Positions 31,836 to 38,770 of a DNA stretch of 38,770 bases are shown here, one piece after another. Position 1 is the stretch's first letter, and each line of letters opens with the position of its first letter. Where the stretch lies: assembly GCA_944380885.1 (NCBI GenBank), contig CALWIZ010000025.1, forward strand, positions 1-38,770, given 5' to 3'. The notes below the pieces were generated by a model. That model saw nothing but the letters and a program-made list of their open reading frames with translations. It did no database searches and was not told where the DNA came from. The translations under genes and the position numbers were made by a program. Source of the stretch: an uncultured Clostridia bacterium (GTDB taxonomy: Bacteria; Bacillota; Clostridia; Oscillospirales; Acutalibacteraceae).

Positions 31836-33341
31836 TCACTCCCCGGCGTGTGAGATACCGAGTATCTCAAGCTCTTTTTCGGTCATGCCTATTCCGCGCA
31901 GCATAAGACGGTTGCCTCTTAATGCCTCGACTGAGTTTATACCCATTCCGCCCATAAGCTCTTTTATTTCATGCTTCCAGGCGGTTATAAGATTTACAAG
32001 ACGTTCGCTGCCGATATCCGGATTTAGGCGTTTTACAAGTTCAGGTCTTTGCGTTGCTATGCCCCAGTTGCATTTTCCGGTCTGGCAGGTGCGGCATAGG
32101 TGGCATCCGAGAGCTAACACAGCCGCTGTTGCAATATAGCAGGCGTCAGCACCGAGCGCTATTGCCTTAACCACGTCTGCCGCGCTGCGTATTGAGCCGC
32201 CTACAACAAGAGAAACGTTATTTCTTATACCTTCGTCACGCAGTCTCTGGTCCACCGCTGCAAGAGCAAGCTCTATCGGGATACCGACATTGTCGCGTAT
32301 CCTTGTGGGAGCGGCTCCGGTACCGCCGCGGAAGCCGTCAATGGCGATTATATCGGCGCCGCTTCTCGCAATTCCGCTTGCTATGGCGGCTATGTTGTGA
32401 ACCGCCGCGACTTTTACAATGACCGGTTTTTTGTATTCGGTAGCTTCTTTAAGTGAAAAAACAAGCTGACGCAGGTCTTCTATTGAGTAAATATCATGGT
32501 GAGGAGCGGGGGAAATAGCGTCAGAGCCCTCGGGAATCATTCTGGTGCGCGAGACATCGCCGACTATCTTGGTTCCGGGCAGGTGTCCTCCTATGCCCGG
32601 CTTTGCGCCCTGACCCATTTTAATTTCTATCGCGGCGCCCGCCTTTAAATAGTCCTCATGAACGCCGAAACGTCCCGACGCTACCTGAACTATCGTGTTT
32701 TCACCATAGCAGTAAAAATCCTCGTGCAGTCCGCCCTCGCCGGTATTGTAAAGTATTCCGAGCTGCTTCGCAGCCCTCGCGAGAGATGCGTGGGCGTTGT
32801 AGCTTATAGAGCCGTAGCTCATCGCGGAAAACATAATCGGCACCGAAAGCTCTATCTGCGGCGGCAGCTCGCAAACAAGCTCTCCGTCCGGTCCGCGTTC
32901 TGCCTTTTCAGGCTTCTTGCCGAGGAAAACGCGGGTCTCCATAGGCTCTCTTAACGGGTCGATAGGCGGATTCGTAACCTGTGACGCGTTTATAAGTATT
33001 TTATCCCAGTAAACAGGCATAGGTTTGGGATTTCCCATTGAGGAAAGCAGCACGCCGCCGCTGTTCGCCTGCTTGTAAATTTCTTTTATGGTGTCATTCT
33101 GCCAGTTGGCGTTTTCCCTTAATGTGCAGTCGCTCTTTACTATTTTAAGCGCCCTTGTCGGACAGAGTGAGACACAGCGCTGACAATCGACGCATTTGCT
33201 CTCATCGCTCATCATTACGCCCTTTACAGTGTTGAAGTAATGCACCTCGTTGGCGCACTGTCGCTCACAAACACGGCAGGCTATGCAACGGTCACTGTTT
33301 CTGATAACCTCGAATTCGGGGTGTATATATTCTATGCTCAT
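31836..33341 (-). CDS. Glutamate synthase FMN/Fe-S subunit with N-terminal ferredoxin (GltB2 type)
   Basis: A 501-residue central catalytic subunit that aminates 2-oxoglutarate. Residues 1-70 hold two 4Fe-4S motifs: CIACRVCERQCANEVH and CVDCQRCVSLCPTRAL. Residues 110-480 form the FMN TIM barrel: SAMSYGSISYNAHASLARAAKQLGI, GQGAKPGIGGHLPG, ISPAPHHDIYSIEDLRQLV and IDGFRGGTGAAPTRIRDNVGIP, then GADACYIATAAVLALGCHLCRTCQTGKCNWGIAT for the 3Fe-4S cluster. It is the archaeal-type split form, not the 1500-residue bacterial enzyme. ATGA overlap with the glutaminase gene. Confidence 0.94.
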   Translation of the reverse strand: MSIEYIHPEFEVIRNSDRCIACRVCERQCANEVHYFNTVKGVMMSDESKCVDCQRCVSLCPTRALKIVKSDCTLRENANWQNDTIKEIYKQANSGGVLLSSMGNPKPMPVYWDKILINASQVTNPPIDPLREPMETRVFLGKKPEKAERGPDGELVCELPPQIELSVPIMFSAMSYGSISYNAHASLARAAKQLGILYNTGEGGLHEDFYCYGENTIVQVASGRFGVHEDYLKAGAAIEIKMGQGAKPGIGGHLPGTKIVGDVSRTRMIPEGSDAISPAPHHDIYSIEDLRQLVFSLKEATEYKKPVIVKVAAVHNIAAIASGIARSGADIIAIDGFRGGTGAAPTRIRDNVGIPIELALAAVDQRLRDEGIRNNVSLVVGGSIRSAADVVKAIALGADACYIATAAVLALGCHLCRTCQTGKCNWGIATQRPELVKRLNPDIGSERLVNLITAWKHEIKELMGGMGINSVEALRGNRLMLRGIGMTEKELEILGISHAGE

Positions 33342-34432
33342 ATGTCCGCACCCTCCTTTGTAGTAATAATAACCGGCTCGCCGCCCGCAGGCGCCCAGAT
33401 GTTTTCGGCGTCAGGCTCTATAACACGTATTGCGGCTTCCTCGCTTGCTATAAATACCCTGTCATCCTTTTCGCCCACAACCATAGAGCGTAATTTAAGT
33501 CTGTCGTTAAGCGCCATAAGTCCGCCGCTGAAGCCTAATACTATCGAAAACGGACCGGTTACGAGCAAACTTGGGAAAAGCGTGCGGAGATATGTGTATT
33601 TCTTCCTCTTTTCCGGCTCCATAGCTTCAATGGTGCTCCAGAACGGTGCGGCTATGACATTCGCCGCCTCCTCGATCGTAAGTCCCTGAACGCGGACAAG
33701 GTAATCTATTATATATGTAATGACCTCGGTATCGGTCTGAAGGTTGCATTTATATCCGAACATCTCAATAAAACGGCGGTTGGCGTCATAAGACGATATT
33801 TCGCCGTTGTGGACTATCGACCAGTCAAGCAGTGAAAACGGGTGCGCGCCGCCCCACCAGCCGGGTGTGTTTGTGGGGTATCTGCCGTGGGCTGTCCATG
33901 AGTAGCCTTCGTATTCTTCAAGCCTGTAAAAAACACCCACGTCTTCGGGAAAGCCCACAGCTTTGAAGGTGCCCATATTCTTTCCGCTTGAGAAGACATA
34001 AGCGCCGGGCATTTCAGTGTTTATCTTCATCACGGTGCGCGCGACAAACTCCTTTTCGTCAAGCTGCATAGATAAAAGCACCGATTTAAGCGGCGCGACA
34101 AAGTACCGCCATATTATCGGTTCGTCTGTAATGGCGGGTATTTTTCTTGTCGGGATTATTTCTGATTTTACAATTTCAAACCGTTCTTTTAATAATACTT
34201 CACATTCCTTGCGCGTAGCGCGCTGGTCAAAAAACATATGCAGCGCGTAAAAATCCCTGTATTCGGGGTAGATACCGTAGCCCGCAAATCCTCCGCCGAG
34301 TCCGTTGGAGCGATCGTGCATCGGTTTCATGGCTTCGGTAATCTTCTCTCCGGACATTCTTTCGCCGTTTCTTGATATAACCGCGGCGATGGCGCAGCCC
34401 GAGGGGATTCTTATCTGACCTTCCTTTTTCAT
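33338..34432 (-). CDS. Glutamate synthase glutaminase subunit (GltB1 type)
   Basis: A 364-residue class II glutamine amidotransferase that frees ammonia from glutamine. The N-terminal nucleophile would be Cys13 in RIPSGCAIAAVISRNG; family members are processed to expose it. Other motifs: GLGGGFAGYGIYP, HGRYPTNTPGWWGGAHPFSLLDWSIVHNGEISSYDANRRFIEMFGY and TDTEVITYIIDYLVR, typical of the GATase II domain. First gene of the operon; GAAAGGAACGAGC lies before the ATG, and the promoter is about 95 nt upstream with a strong hairpin between them. Confidence 0.93.
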   Translation of the reverse strand: MKKEGQIRIPSGCAIAAVISRNGERMSGEKITEAMKPMHDRSNGLGGGFAGYGIYPEYRDFYALHMFFDQRATRKECEVLLKERFEIVKSEIIPTRKIPAITDEPIIWRYFVAPLKSVLLSMQLDEKEFVARTVMKINTEMPGAYVFSSGKNMGTFKAVGFPEDVGVFYRLEEYEGYSWTAHGRYPTNTPGWWGGAHPFSLLDWSIVHNGEISSYDANRRFIEMFGYKCNLQTDTEVITYIIDYLVRVQGLTIEEAANVIAAPFWSTIEAMEPEKRKKYTYLRTLFPSLLVTGPFSIVLGFSGGLMALNDRLKLRSMVVGEKDDRVFIASEEAAIRVIEPDAENIWAPAGGEPVIITTKEGADI

Positions 34433-34454
34433 TTCAGCTCGTTCCTTTCAGAAA

Positions 34455-34512
34455 AAATAAAAAAGGCGCTCATTTCAGAACAGAATAACTCTGTTTAGAA
34501 ATGAACGCCTTT
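34455..34512 (-). terminator. Promoter-proximal attenuator hairpin of the nitrogen operon
   Basis: On the minus strand, AAAGGCGTTCATTTC pairs with GAAATGAGCGCCTTT (34462-34512), with an inner AACAGA/TCTGTT pair, followed by TTTTTTATTTTTTC. It begins about 8 nt after the expected transcription start and lies upstream of all operon genes. It is thus best read as a leader terminator that the ANTAR protein may bypass (inference). Its apical loop is 5 nt, not the hexaloop of the textbook ANTAR target. Confidence 0.8.
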
Positions 34513-34526
34513 GCTCATTAAAAAAT

Positions 34527-34555
34527 ATTATAAACCTTTGATGCAGTTTTGTCAA
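34527..34555 (-). promoter_or_regulatory. Promoter of the glutamate synthase - glnA operon
   Basis: On the minus strand: TTGACA (34550-34555), a 17-nt spacer, TATAAT (34527-34532). A full consensus, so control is likely after initiation. Confidence 0.93.
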
Positions 34556-34656
34556 GAAAAATGTATACAAAAATTCAAAAAAACAATTTATGCTTTCGTC
34601 TCTTAAAATGGCGGAATTTTGAGGTTGTGACAATGATTTCAAAACGCTCTGCGTTC

Positions 34657-34685
34657 TTGACGAAACAATCTCAGGGTTGTATAAT
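34657..34685 (+). promoter_or_regulatory. Promoter of the enoate reductase - aconitase X operon
   Basis: TTGACG (34657-34662), a 17-nt spacer, TATAAT (34680-34685). Divergent from the nitrogen operon promoter about 100 nt away. No operator repeat is obvious between them. Confidence 0.88.
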
Positions 34686-34751
34686 TGAATTACGGCAGCA
34701 AAGAAAATGAGCCGAGTATTATTAAAGAACTATCAAGGAAGAGGGGATACT

Positions 34752-36806
34752 GTGAACAGTGTTTATGAGCCGTTGTTTACTCCGTGGAAGATAGGAAATG
34801 TGGAAATAAAAAACCGCATAGTTATGACCTCCATGGGAGGCACCTCTATTTTCGGCTGGATGGAACCGAATCATTTTGACGAGGAAGCAGCTAAATTCCT
34901 GCTTGAAAGGGCAAAAAACAATGTAGGTCTTATTCTGCCGGGAATAGCTCCTATACGCGATATGCTGATGGGCAGGTGGCTTTATCAGGGAACCGGAAAG
35001 TTTGATAAGTTAAAGGATTTTATGGACGAGTTCCACAAGACCGGCTGTAAAATGTTTATACAGCTGACGGCGGGTTTCGGCAGGTCGCTCGCCGTAACCG
35101 ATATTCTTGTAAAGGCTCTTCATAATAAGGCGCTGGGCGCCGTAATGAAGCCTGTGCTTAACGCCGATTATCTGACCGCAAGCGCAAGCGCGACTCCTAA
35201 CCGCTGGGACGAAAGCTGTATTTCCCGTCCCCTTACGGTTAAGGAAATAAAACAGATGGTGGACGCCTTCGCGAAAACGGCAAAGCTGTGTATGGACGCC
35301 GGGGTTGACGGTATAGAAGTGCACGCGGTACACGAGGGTTATCTGCTCGACCAGTTTACAATGAAATATACGAATTTGCGTACCGATGAGTACGGCGGCT
35401 CATTTGAGAACCGCTACCGTTTCCCGGTAGAGATAGTAAAAGCGATAAAAGCCGCCTGTGGGAAGGATTTTCCGGTAACTCTCAGATACTCGGTCGTTTC
35501 AAAGACAAAAGGATTCGGCAAGGGAGCGCTCCCGGGTGAGGAATACACCGAGGTCGGAAGAGACATGGAGGAAAGCGAGCGCGCGGCGAGGTATCTGCAG
35601 GACGCCGGCTACGATATGCTCAACTGCGACAACGGTACATATGACGCATGGTACTGGGCGCATCCGGCACCGTATATGCCGGAAAACTGCAATCTTGAAG
35701 ATGTTGCGCATATAAAGAAGTTTGTTGATATACCGGTTGTCTGCGCCGGAAGAATGGACGCTAAGACCGCGGCAAAGGCGATAGAGTCGGGAGATATCGA
35801 CGCCATGGGCGTGGCACGCCAGTTCCTCTGCGACCCTGAATGGATAACCAAAATGATAGACGGCAGGGAGGACGATATACGTCCTTGTATCTGCTGTCAT
35901 AACGCATGCTTCAATATGGCGCATTACAAGGGCGTGCCGAACGACCAGTCGCTTTCGGACAATGCCGGAATGTCACGCTGCGCTCTCAATCCCGAAACAA
36001 TGCAGTCCAAGAAATATAAAATCGTTCCGGCAAAGCGCAAAAAGAACGTTACGGTCATAGGCGGCGGAATAGGCGGTATGGAGGCGGCGCGGGTACTCAA
36101 GCTGCGCGGTCATAATGTCACTCTTTACGAAAAGAGCGGAACGCTCGGCGGCGTATTCATAGCCGCGGCGGCGCCATCTTTTAAGGAAAAGGACAAAGAA
36201 CTTATAAAATGGTATGAAAAGCAGATGAAGGACCTTGAAATCGATATAAGGCTGAACACCGAGGTAAAGGATTTTTCGTCGCTTAACGCCGACGAGATTA
36301 TAATAGCCACGGGAAGCAAACCGAGAAAGCTCGGTGTGCCCGGAGCCAAAAAAGCGGTCGAGGCGTGCGATTACCTGCTTGATAAAACCGATGTAGGAGA
36401 CAAAGTCATAGTAATAGGCGGCGGACTTACCGGCTGTGAAATAGCGCTTGACCTTTACAATAAGGGCAAAACTCCGGTAATAGTCGAAATGAAAAACGAC
36501 CTTATAGCGGCCAAAGGCGTATGTCTTGCCAATTCATCGTATCTGCGTGATTTCTTTGAACTTAATAAGGTTGAGGTGCATCTTGAGACCGCGGTTAAGG
36601 AAATAACCGATACCGGAATAAAGGCGGAGGATAAAAACGGAAAGGTCTTTGACATCAAGGGCGACAGTGTTATTCTGTCGGTCGGGTATATTCCGGCTCC
36701 GGCGGCGAAAAAATCAGGCAGAACGCATCTTGTGGGTGACTGCGAGACGGTCGGCAACCTGCGCACGGTGATATGGCGCGCGTGGGACGTTGCAATGAAG
36801 ATTTAG
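34752..36806 (+). CDS. 2-enoate reductase-like flavoprotein (old yellow enzyme + FAD/NAD domains)
   Basis: A 684-residue enzyme of the 2-enoate reductase / 2,4-dienoyl-CoA reductase / BaiCD-BaiH group. GTG 34752 is preferred because GAGGGG lies 6 nt upstream and ATG 34707 would sit only about 15 nt from the transcription start. OYE barrel (1-370): VYEPLFTPWKIGNVEIKNRIVMTSMG, EVHAVHEGYLLDQFTMKYTNLRTDEYGGSFENRYRFP. Fe-S cysteines C379, C382, C386 and C410, with a long last gap. FAD motif VIGGGIGGMEAARVL (about 435) and NADH motif VIGGGLTGCEIALDL (about 555). It should reduce an alpha,beta-unsaturated acid or thioester; the substrate is unknown. It precedes the aconitase X genes by 11 nt. Confidence 0.9.
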   Translation: MNSVYEPLFTPWKIGNVEIKNRIVMTSMGGTSIFGWMEPNHFDEEAAKFLLERAKNNVGLILPGIAPIRDMLMGRWLYQGTGKFDKLKDFMDEFHKTGCKMFIQLTAGFGRSLAVTDILVKALHNKALGAVMKPVLNADYLTASASATPNRWDESCISRPLTVKEIKQMVDAFAKTAKLCMDAGVDGIEVHAVHEGYLLDQFTMKYTNLRTDEYGGSFENRYRFPVEIVKAIKAACGKDFPVTLRYSVVSKTKGFGKGALPGEEYTEVGRDMEESERAARYLQDAGYDMLNCDNGTYDAWYWAHPAPYMPENCNLEDVAHIKKFVDIPVVCAGRMDAKTAAKAIESGDIDAMGVARQFLCDPEWITKMIDGREDDIRPCICCHNACFNMAHYKGVPNDQSLSDNAGMSRCALNPETMQSKKYKIVPAKRKKNVTVIGGGIGGMEAARVLKLRGHNVTLYEKSGTLGGVFIAAAAPSFKEKDKELIKWYEKQMKDLEIDIRLNTEVKDFSSLNADEIIIATGSKPRKLGVPGAKKAVEACDYLLDKTDVGDKVIVIGGGLTGCEIALDLYNKGKTPVIVEMKNDLIAAKGVCLANSSYLRDFFELNKVEVHLETAVKEITDTGIKAEDKNGKVFDIKGDSVILSVGYIPAPAAKKSGRTHLVGDCETVGNLRTVIWRAWDVAMKI

Positions 36807-36817
36807 AGGTGAGATAA

Positions 36818-38095
36818 ATGGAACTTACAAAGGAACAGCAGCAGATACTTGACGGCGAAAAGGGCGATACATTAGCTAAAATAATGAAGACACTTGTTAT
36901 GTACGGCGAAACCTTCGGAGCCGAGAAAATGGTGCCTGTCACAAGCAAAATGGGACATCTTGTGACCAGCTTCGGACTGGGCGTAATGAAGCCGGTGTAC
37001 GAGCTTATGGATAAGCTGATAGCCGACGGAGCGGTATCATCGCAGAAATTCTCGGTAGACCCTAAACCGCTTGATAAAAATGTGCCGTCCGACCCGATAA
37101 AAAATCTGGTTTTCAAAAAGTTTATGTACAGCGCGCAGGATTCATATGACAAACAGCTTGAAAAGCTGGGACTGCTTAACAAAAACGCATATACCTGCAC
37201 CTGCTATCTTGAAGAAATAGGCAACACCCCGGCAAAGGGCGAGGTTTTAAGCTGGGCGGAATCGAGCGCGGTGGTTTACGCCAATTCGGTGCTGGGCGCT
37301 CGCTGCAACCGTAATTCCGGAATAATAGAGCTATTCGGCTCTATTGTCGGGTATGTGCCGTATTTCGGTCTGCTTACCGACGAGGGCAGAAAAGCTACAT
37401 GGGTAGTTGAGGTAAAAACTTCAAAAACGCCTGAGGCGCAGGTGCTCGGCAGCGCAATCGGTATGAAGGTTATGGAAGAGGTTCCTTATGTAAAGGGACT
37501 TTCAGAAATGATAGGCACCGAGCTTGACGACGATAACCGTGCTTATTTAAAGGATTTCGGCGCCGCCACCGCCTCAAACGGCGCGGTCGGACTTTACCAT
37601 ATAGCCGGGCTTACTCCTGAAGCGAAGGAGCAGGGAGAGTCGCTTATAGCCGAAAACGCCAAGACATATGTTATAGACGATGCCGAGCTTGAAAGGGTAA
37701 AAAACGGCTATCCGGTTATGTGGAAGAACAAAAACGCGGCTCCGAAGTTATGCTTTATAGGCTGTCCGCATTTGACTCTGGCGCAGCTTAAGGAATGGAC
37801 AGAAAAAATAAGCGCCGGACTTGCAGCGAACGGTCTTAAAAAGATAAAGGTGCCTTCGGTGCTTACCGCCGCGCCTGATGTCATCGATAAATTCTCAAAG
37901 CTGCCTGACGCCGCGCGCCTTAAAGCTACGGGAGCGGTACTGAGCTATATATGCCCGCTTATGTATATGAATAATCCGCTTGCCGGTAAAATGCCGGTCA
38001 TAACAAACTCAAACAAGCTGCGTACATACACAACGGCGAGGTACTACACTTCAGACGAAATACTCGGAATAATCACGGGAGGTGCGGCAAAATGA
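36818..38095 (+). CDS. Aconitase X catalytic (large) subunit
   Basis: A 425-residue protein of the AcnX/DUF521 family, dehydratases that bind an Fe-S cluster or metal. Seen: MELTKEQQQILDGEKGDTLAKIMKTLVMYGE at the start, VPVTSKMGHLVTSFG, YTCTCYLEEIGNTPAKGEVLSWAESSAVVYANSVLGARCNRNSG in the middle, and IGCPHLTLAQLKEW and SYICPLM near the end. Known AcnX enzymes include mevalonate-5-phosphate dehydratase in archaea and cis-3-hydroxyproline dehydratase in bacteria; which substrate applies here is unknown. GAGGTGAG precedes the ATG. ATGA overlap with the small subunit, giving equal amounts of both. Confidence 0.9.
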   Translation: MELTKEQQQILDGEKGDTLAKIMKTLVMYGETFGAEKMVPVTSKMGHLVTSFGLGVMKPVYELMDKLIADGAVSSQKFSVDPKPLDKNVPSDPIKNLVFKKFMYSAQDSYDKQLEKLGLLNKNAYTCTCYLEEIGNTPAKGEVLSWAESSAVVYANSVLGARCNRNSGIIELFGSIVGYVPYFGLLTDEGRKATWVVEVKTSKTPEAQVLGSAIGMKVMEEVPYVKGLSEMIGTELDDDNRAYLKDFGAATASNGAVGLYHIAGLTPEAKEQGESLIAENAKTYVIDDAELERVKNGYPVMWKNKNAAPKLCFIGCPHLTLAQLKEWTEKISAGLAANGLKKIKVPSVLTAAPDVIDKFSKLPDAARLKATGAVLSYICPLMYMNNPLAGKMPVITNSNKLRTYTTARYYTSDEILGIITGGAAK

Positions 38096-38532
38096 AAACC
38101 TTTAAAGGACGGGCGGTAGTGCCCGGAACGGCAGAGGCCACGGCGCTTGTGTCGCACGGCGGCTTCAATACGCTTGCCTCTTATCAGAAAAGCCTTATGT
38201 TCGGGGATAAAACCGGAAAATGCGGCGACCAGAACAACCCCGACCTGTTCGGCAAGCCTATGGCGGGAACGGCGCTTTGCCTGCCGCAGACAATAGGCTC
38301 GACCACCGGCGGAATGGTGCTTTACTGCGCCCACGCGATGGAGAGAAGCCCCGCCTGCCTGCTTTTCTCGAACCATATTGATTCGCTCGCCGCGGCGGGG
38401 GCGATACTCGCGGACGTCTGGACCGACCGCAGACTGCCTACTGTCGATTGTCTGGGAGAGGAATTTATCAAAACCGTAAAAACCGGCGACCGCATAAAGG
38501 TATATGAGGACGGAACAGTAGAAATACTCTGA
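38092..38532 (+). CDS. Aconitase X swivel (small) subunit
   Basis: A 146-residue DUF126-family protein, the swivelling domain that completes the AcnX active site. It starts KTFKGRAVVPGTAEATALVSHGGFN, has KCGDQNNPDLFGKPMAGTALCLPQTIGSTTGGMVLY with the Ser-rich loop that holds the catalytic Ser, and ends DRIKVYEDGTVEIL. In some organisms the two parts are fused; here they are separate genes. Last gene of its operon. Confidence 0.92.
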   Translation: MKTFKGRAVVPGTAEATALVSHGGFNTLASYQKSLMFGDKTGKCGDQNNPDLFGKPMAGTALCLPQTIGSTTGGMVLYCAHAMERSPACLLFSNHIDSLAAAGAILADVWTDRRLPTVDCLGEEFIKTVKTGDRIKVYEDGTVEIL

Positions 38533-38552
38533 TAAGCAGTATATAAAATTGA

Positions 38553-38576
38553 GGACCTCCGAATAATCGGAGGTCC
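38553..38576 (+). terminator. Hairpin after the aconitase X operon
   Basis: GGACCTCCGA (38553-38562) pairs perfectly with TCGGAGGTCC (38567-38576) round a 4-nt loop, 20 nt after the stop. No T-tract follows, so termination may rely on the next hairpin. Confidence 0.6.
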
Positions 38577-38673
38577 CAGTCTGTCGATAAACCTCAAATT
38601 TAATTTTTCAGCGGCGGTCAGCCGGATTTTGTTTTTTCGGCGACAGGTGCGTCGAAAAAACACCTTGTAAGCG

Positions 38674-38698
38674 AAAAGCCGCTTAATAAGCGGCTTTT
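38674..38698 (+). terminator. Second hairpin near the right edge
   Basis: AAAAGCCGCTT (38674-38684) pairs perfectly with AAGCGGCTTTT (38688-38698) round a 3-nt loop; it ends in a T run and can work on either strand. The final 70 nt show no gene I can support. Confidence 0.65.
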
Positions 38699-38770
38699 CA
38701 AGAACACTGAGGTGGTATTGGCGGGGATAGAGTGCAGTCCGAAAATCTTTGATTTTCGAGCGAACGGCAT

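Noticed and set aside
34462..34512. Textbook ANTAR two-hairpin target
   Set aside because: Only one hairpin is present and its apical loop is 5 nt; the A1/G4 hexaloop pair could not be found, so it is called simply an attenuator hairpin.
38699..38770. Start of a further gene or tRNA at the right edge
   Set aside because: No cloverleaf, ribosome site or reading frame could be supported in the last 70 nt.

Overview
The window looks like a chromosome segment of a gut-type Clostridia (Oscillospirales or Ruminococcaceae-like Firmicute). The reasons are GGAGG-type ribosome sites, TTGACA/TATAAT promoters, a tRNA-Trp T-box, an ANTAR antitermination regulator, a CD1247-type protein, a dockerin domain and Clostridia-style TnpV and Cys-rich-VLP mobile-element genes. 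No tRNA, rRNA or CRISPR array was seen. The genus is not determined.

Region 1 (1-13260) is accessory DNA of conjugative or mobilizable element type. It opens with two tandem hairpins resembling an origin of transfer and a Cys-rich VLP protein gene. A degenerate repeat array with AT palindromes follows (584-1056). Next comes a plus-strand run of mostly uncharacterised genes (1222-10166): a DFYGR-repeat protein, a sigma region-4-only protein, a SLOG/YpsA-type protein with a probable one-base frameshift, a DUF6557-like protein, and three tandem paralogues of which the middle one carries a cREC (cyclic-phosphate-processing receiver) domain. An AT-rich HhH-GPD DNA glycosylase gene sits in reverse inside this run. 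The region closes on the minus strand with a soluble FtsH-like AAA metalloprotease, TnpV with a coupled small ORF, and a sigma-70 family factor whose ORF runs through its own terminator.

Region 2 (13280-17701) is housekeeping. A minus-strand serS - sodium:alanine symporter - HAD/O6-alkylguanine methyltransferase fusion operon has a clear promoter and terminator, and a divergent small conserved gene lies beside it.

Region 3 (17683-25735) is on the plus strand. It holds a 1004-residue secreted protein (ChW-like repeats, C39-like peptidase, RHS-type segment, dockerin), efp, a CD1247-type acidic protein, ispD-ispF, a DUF4830 protein, an RsuA-type pseudouridine synthase and a MsmK/UgpC-type ABC ATPase.

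Region 4 (25800-34560) is amino-acid and nitrogen metabolism on the minus strand. A split, archaeal-type glutamate synthase (glutaminase, FMN/ferredoxin, 4Fe-4S, FAD and GXGXG subunits) is followed by glutamine synthetase and a NitR-like ANTAR regulator. Together they make an ammonia-assimilation operon with a promoter-proximal terminator hairpin. Immediately downstream, a tRNA-Trp T-box controls a solo trpB, which suggests indole salvage.

Region 5 (34650-38700) is a divergent plus-strand operon: a 2-enoate-reductase-like flavoprotein plus the two subunits of an aconitase X enzyme. This pairs a dehydratase with an enoate reductase, with unknown substrate.
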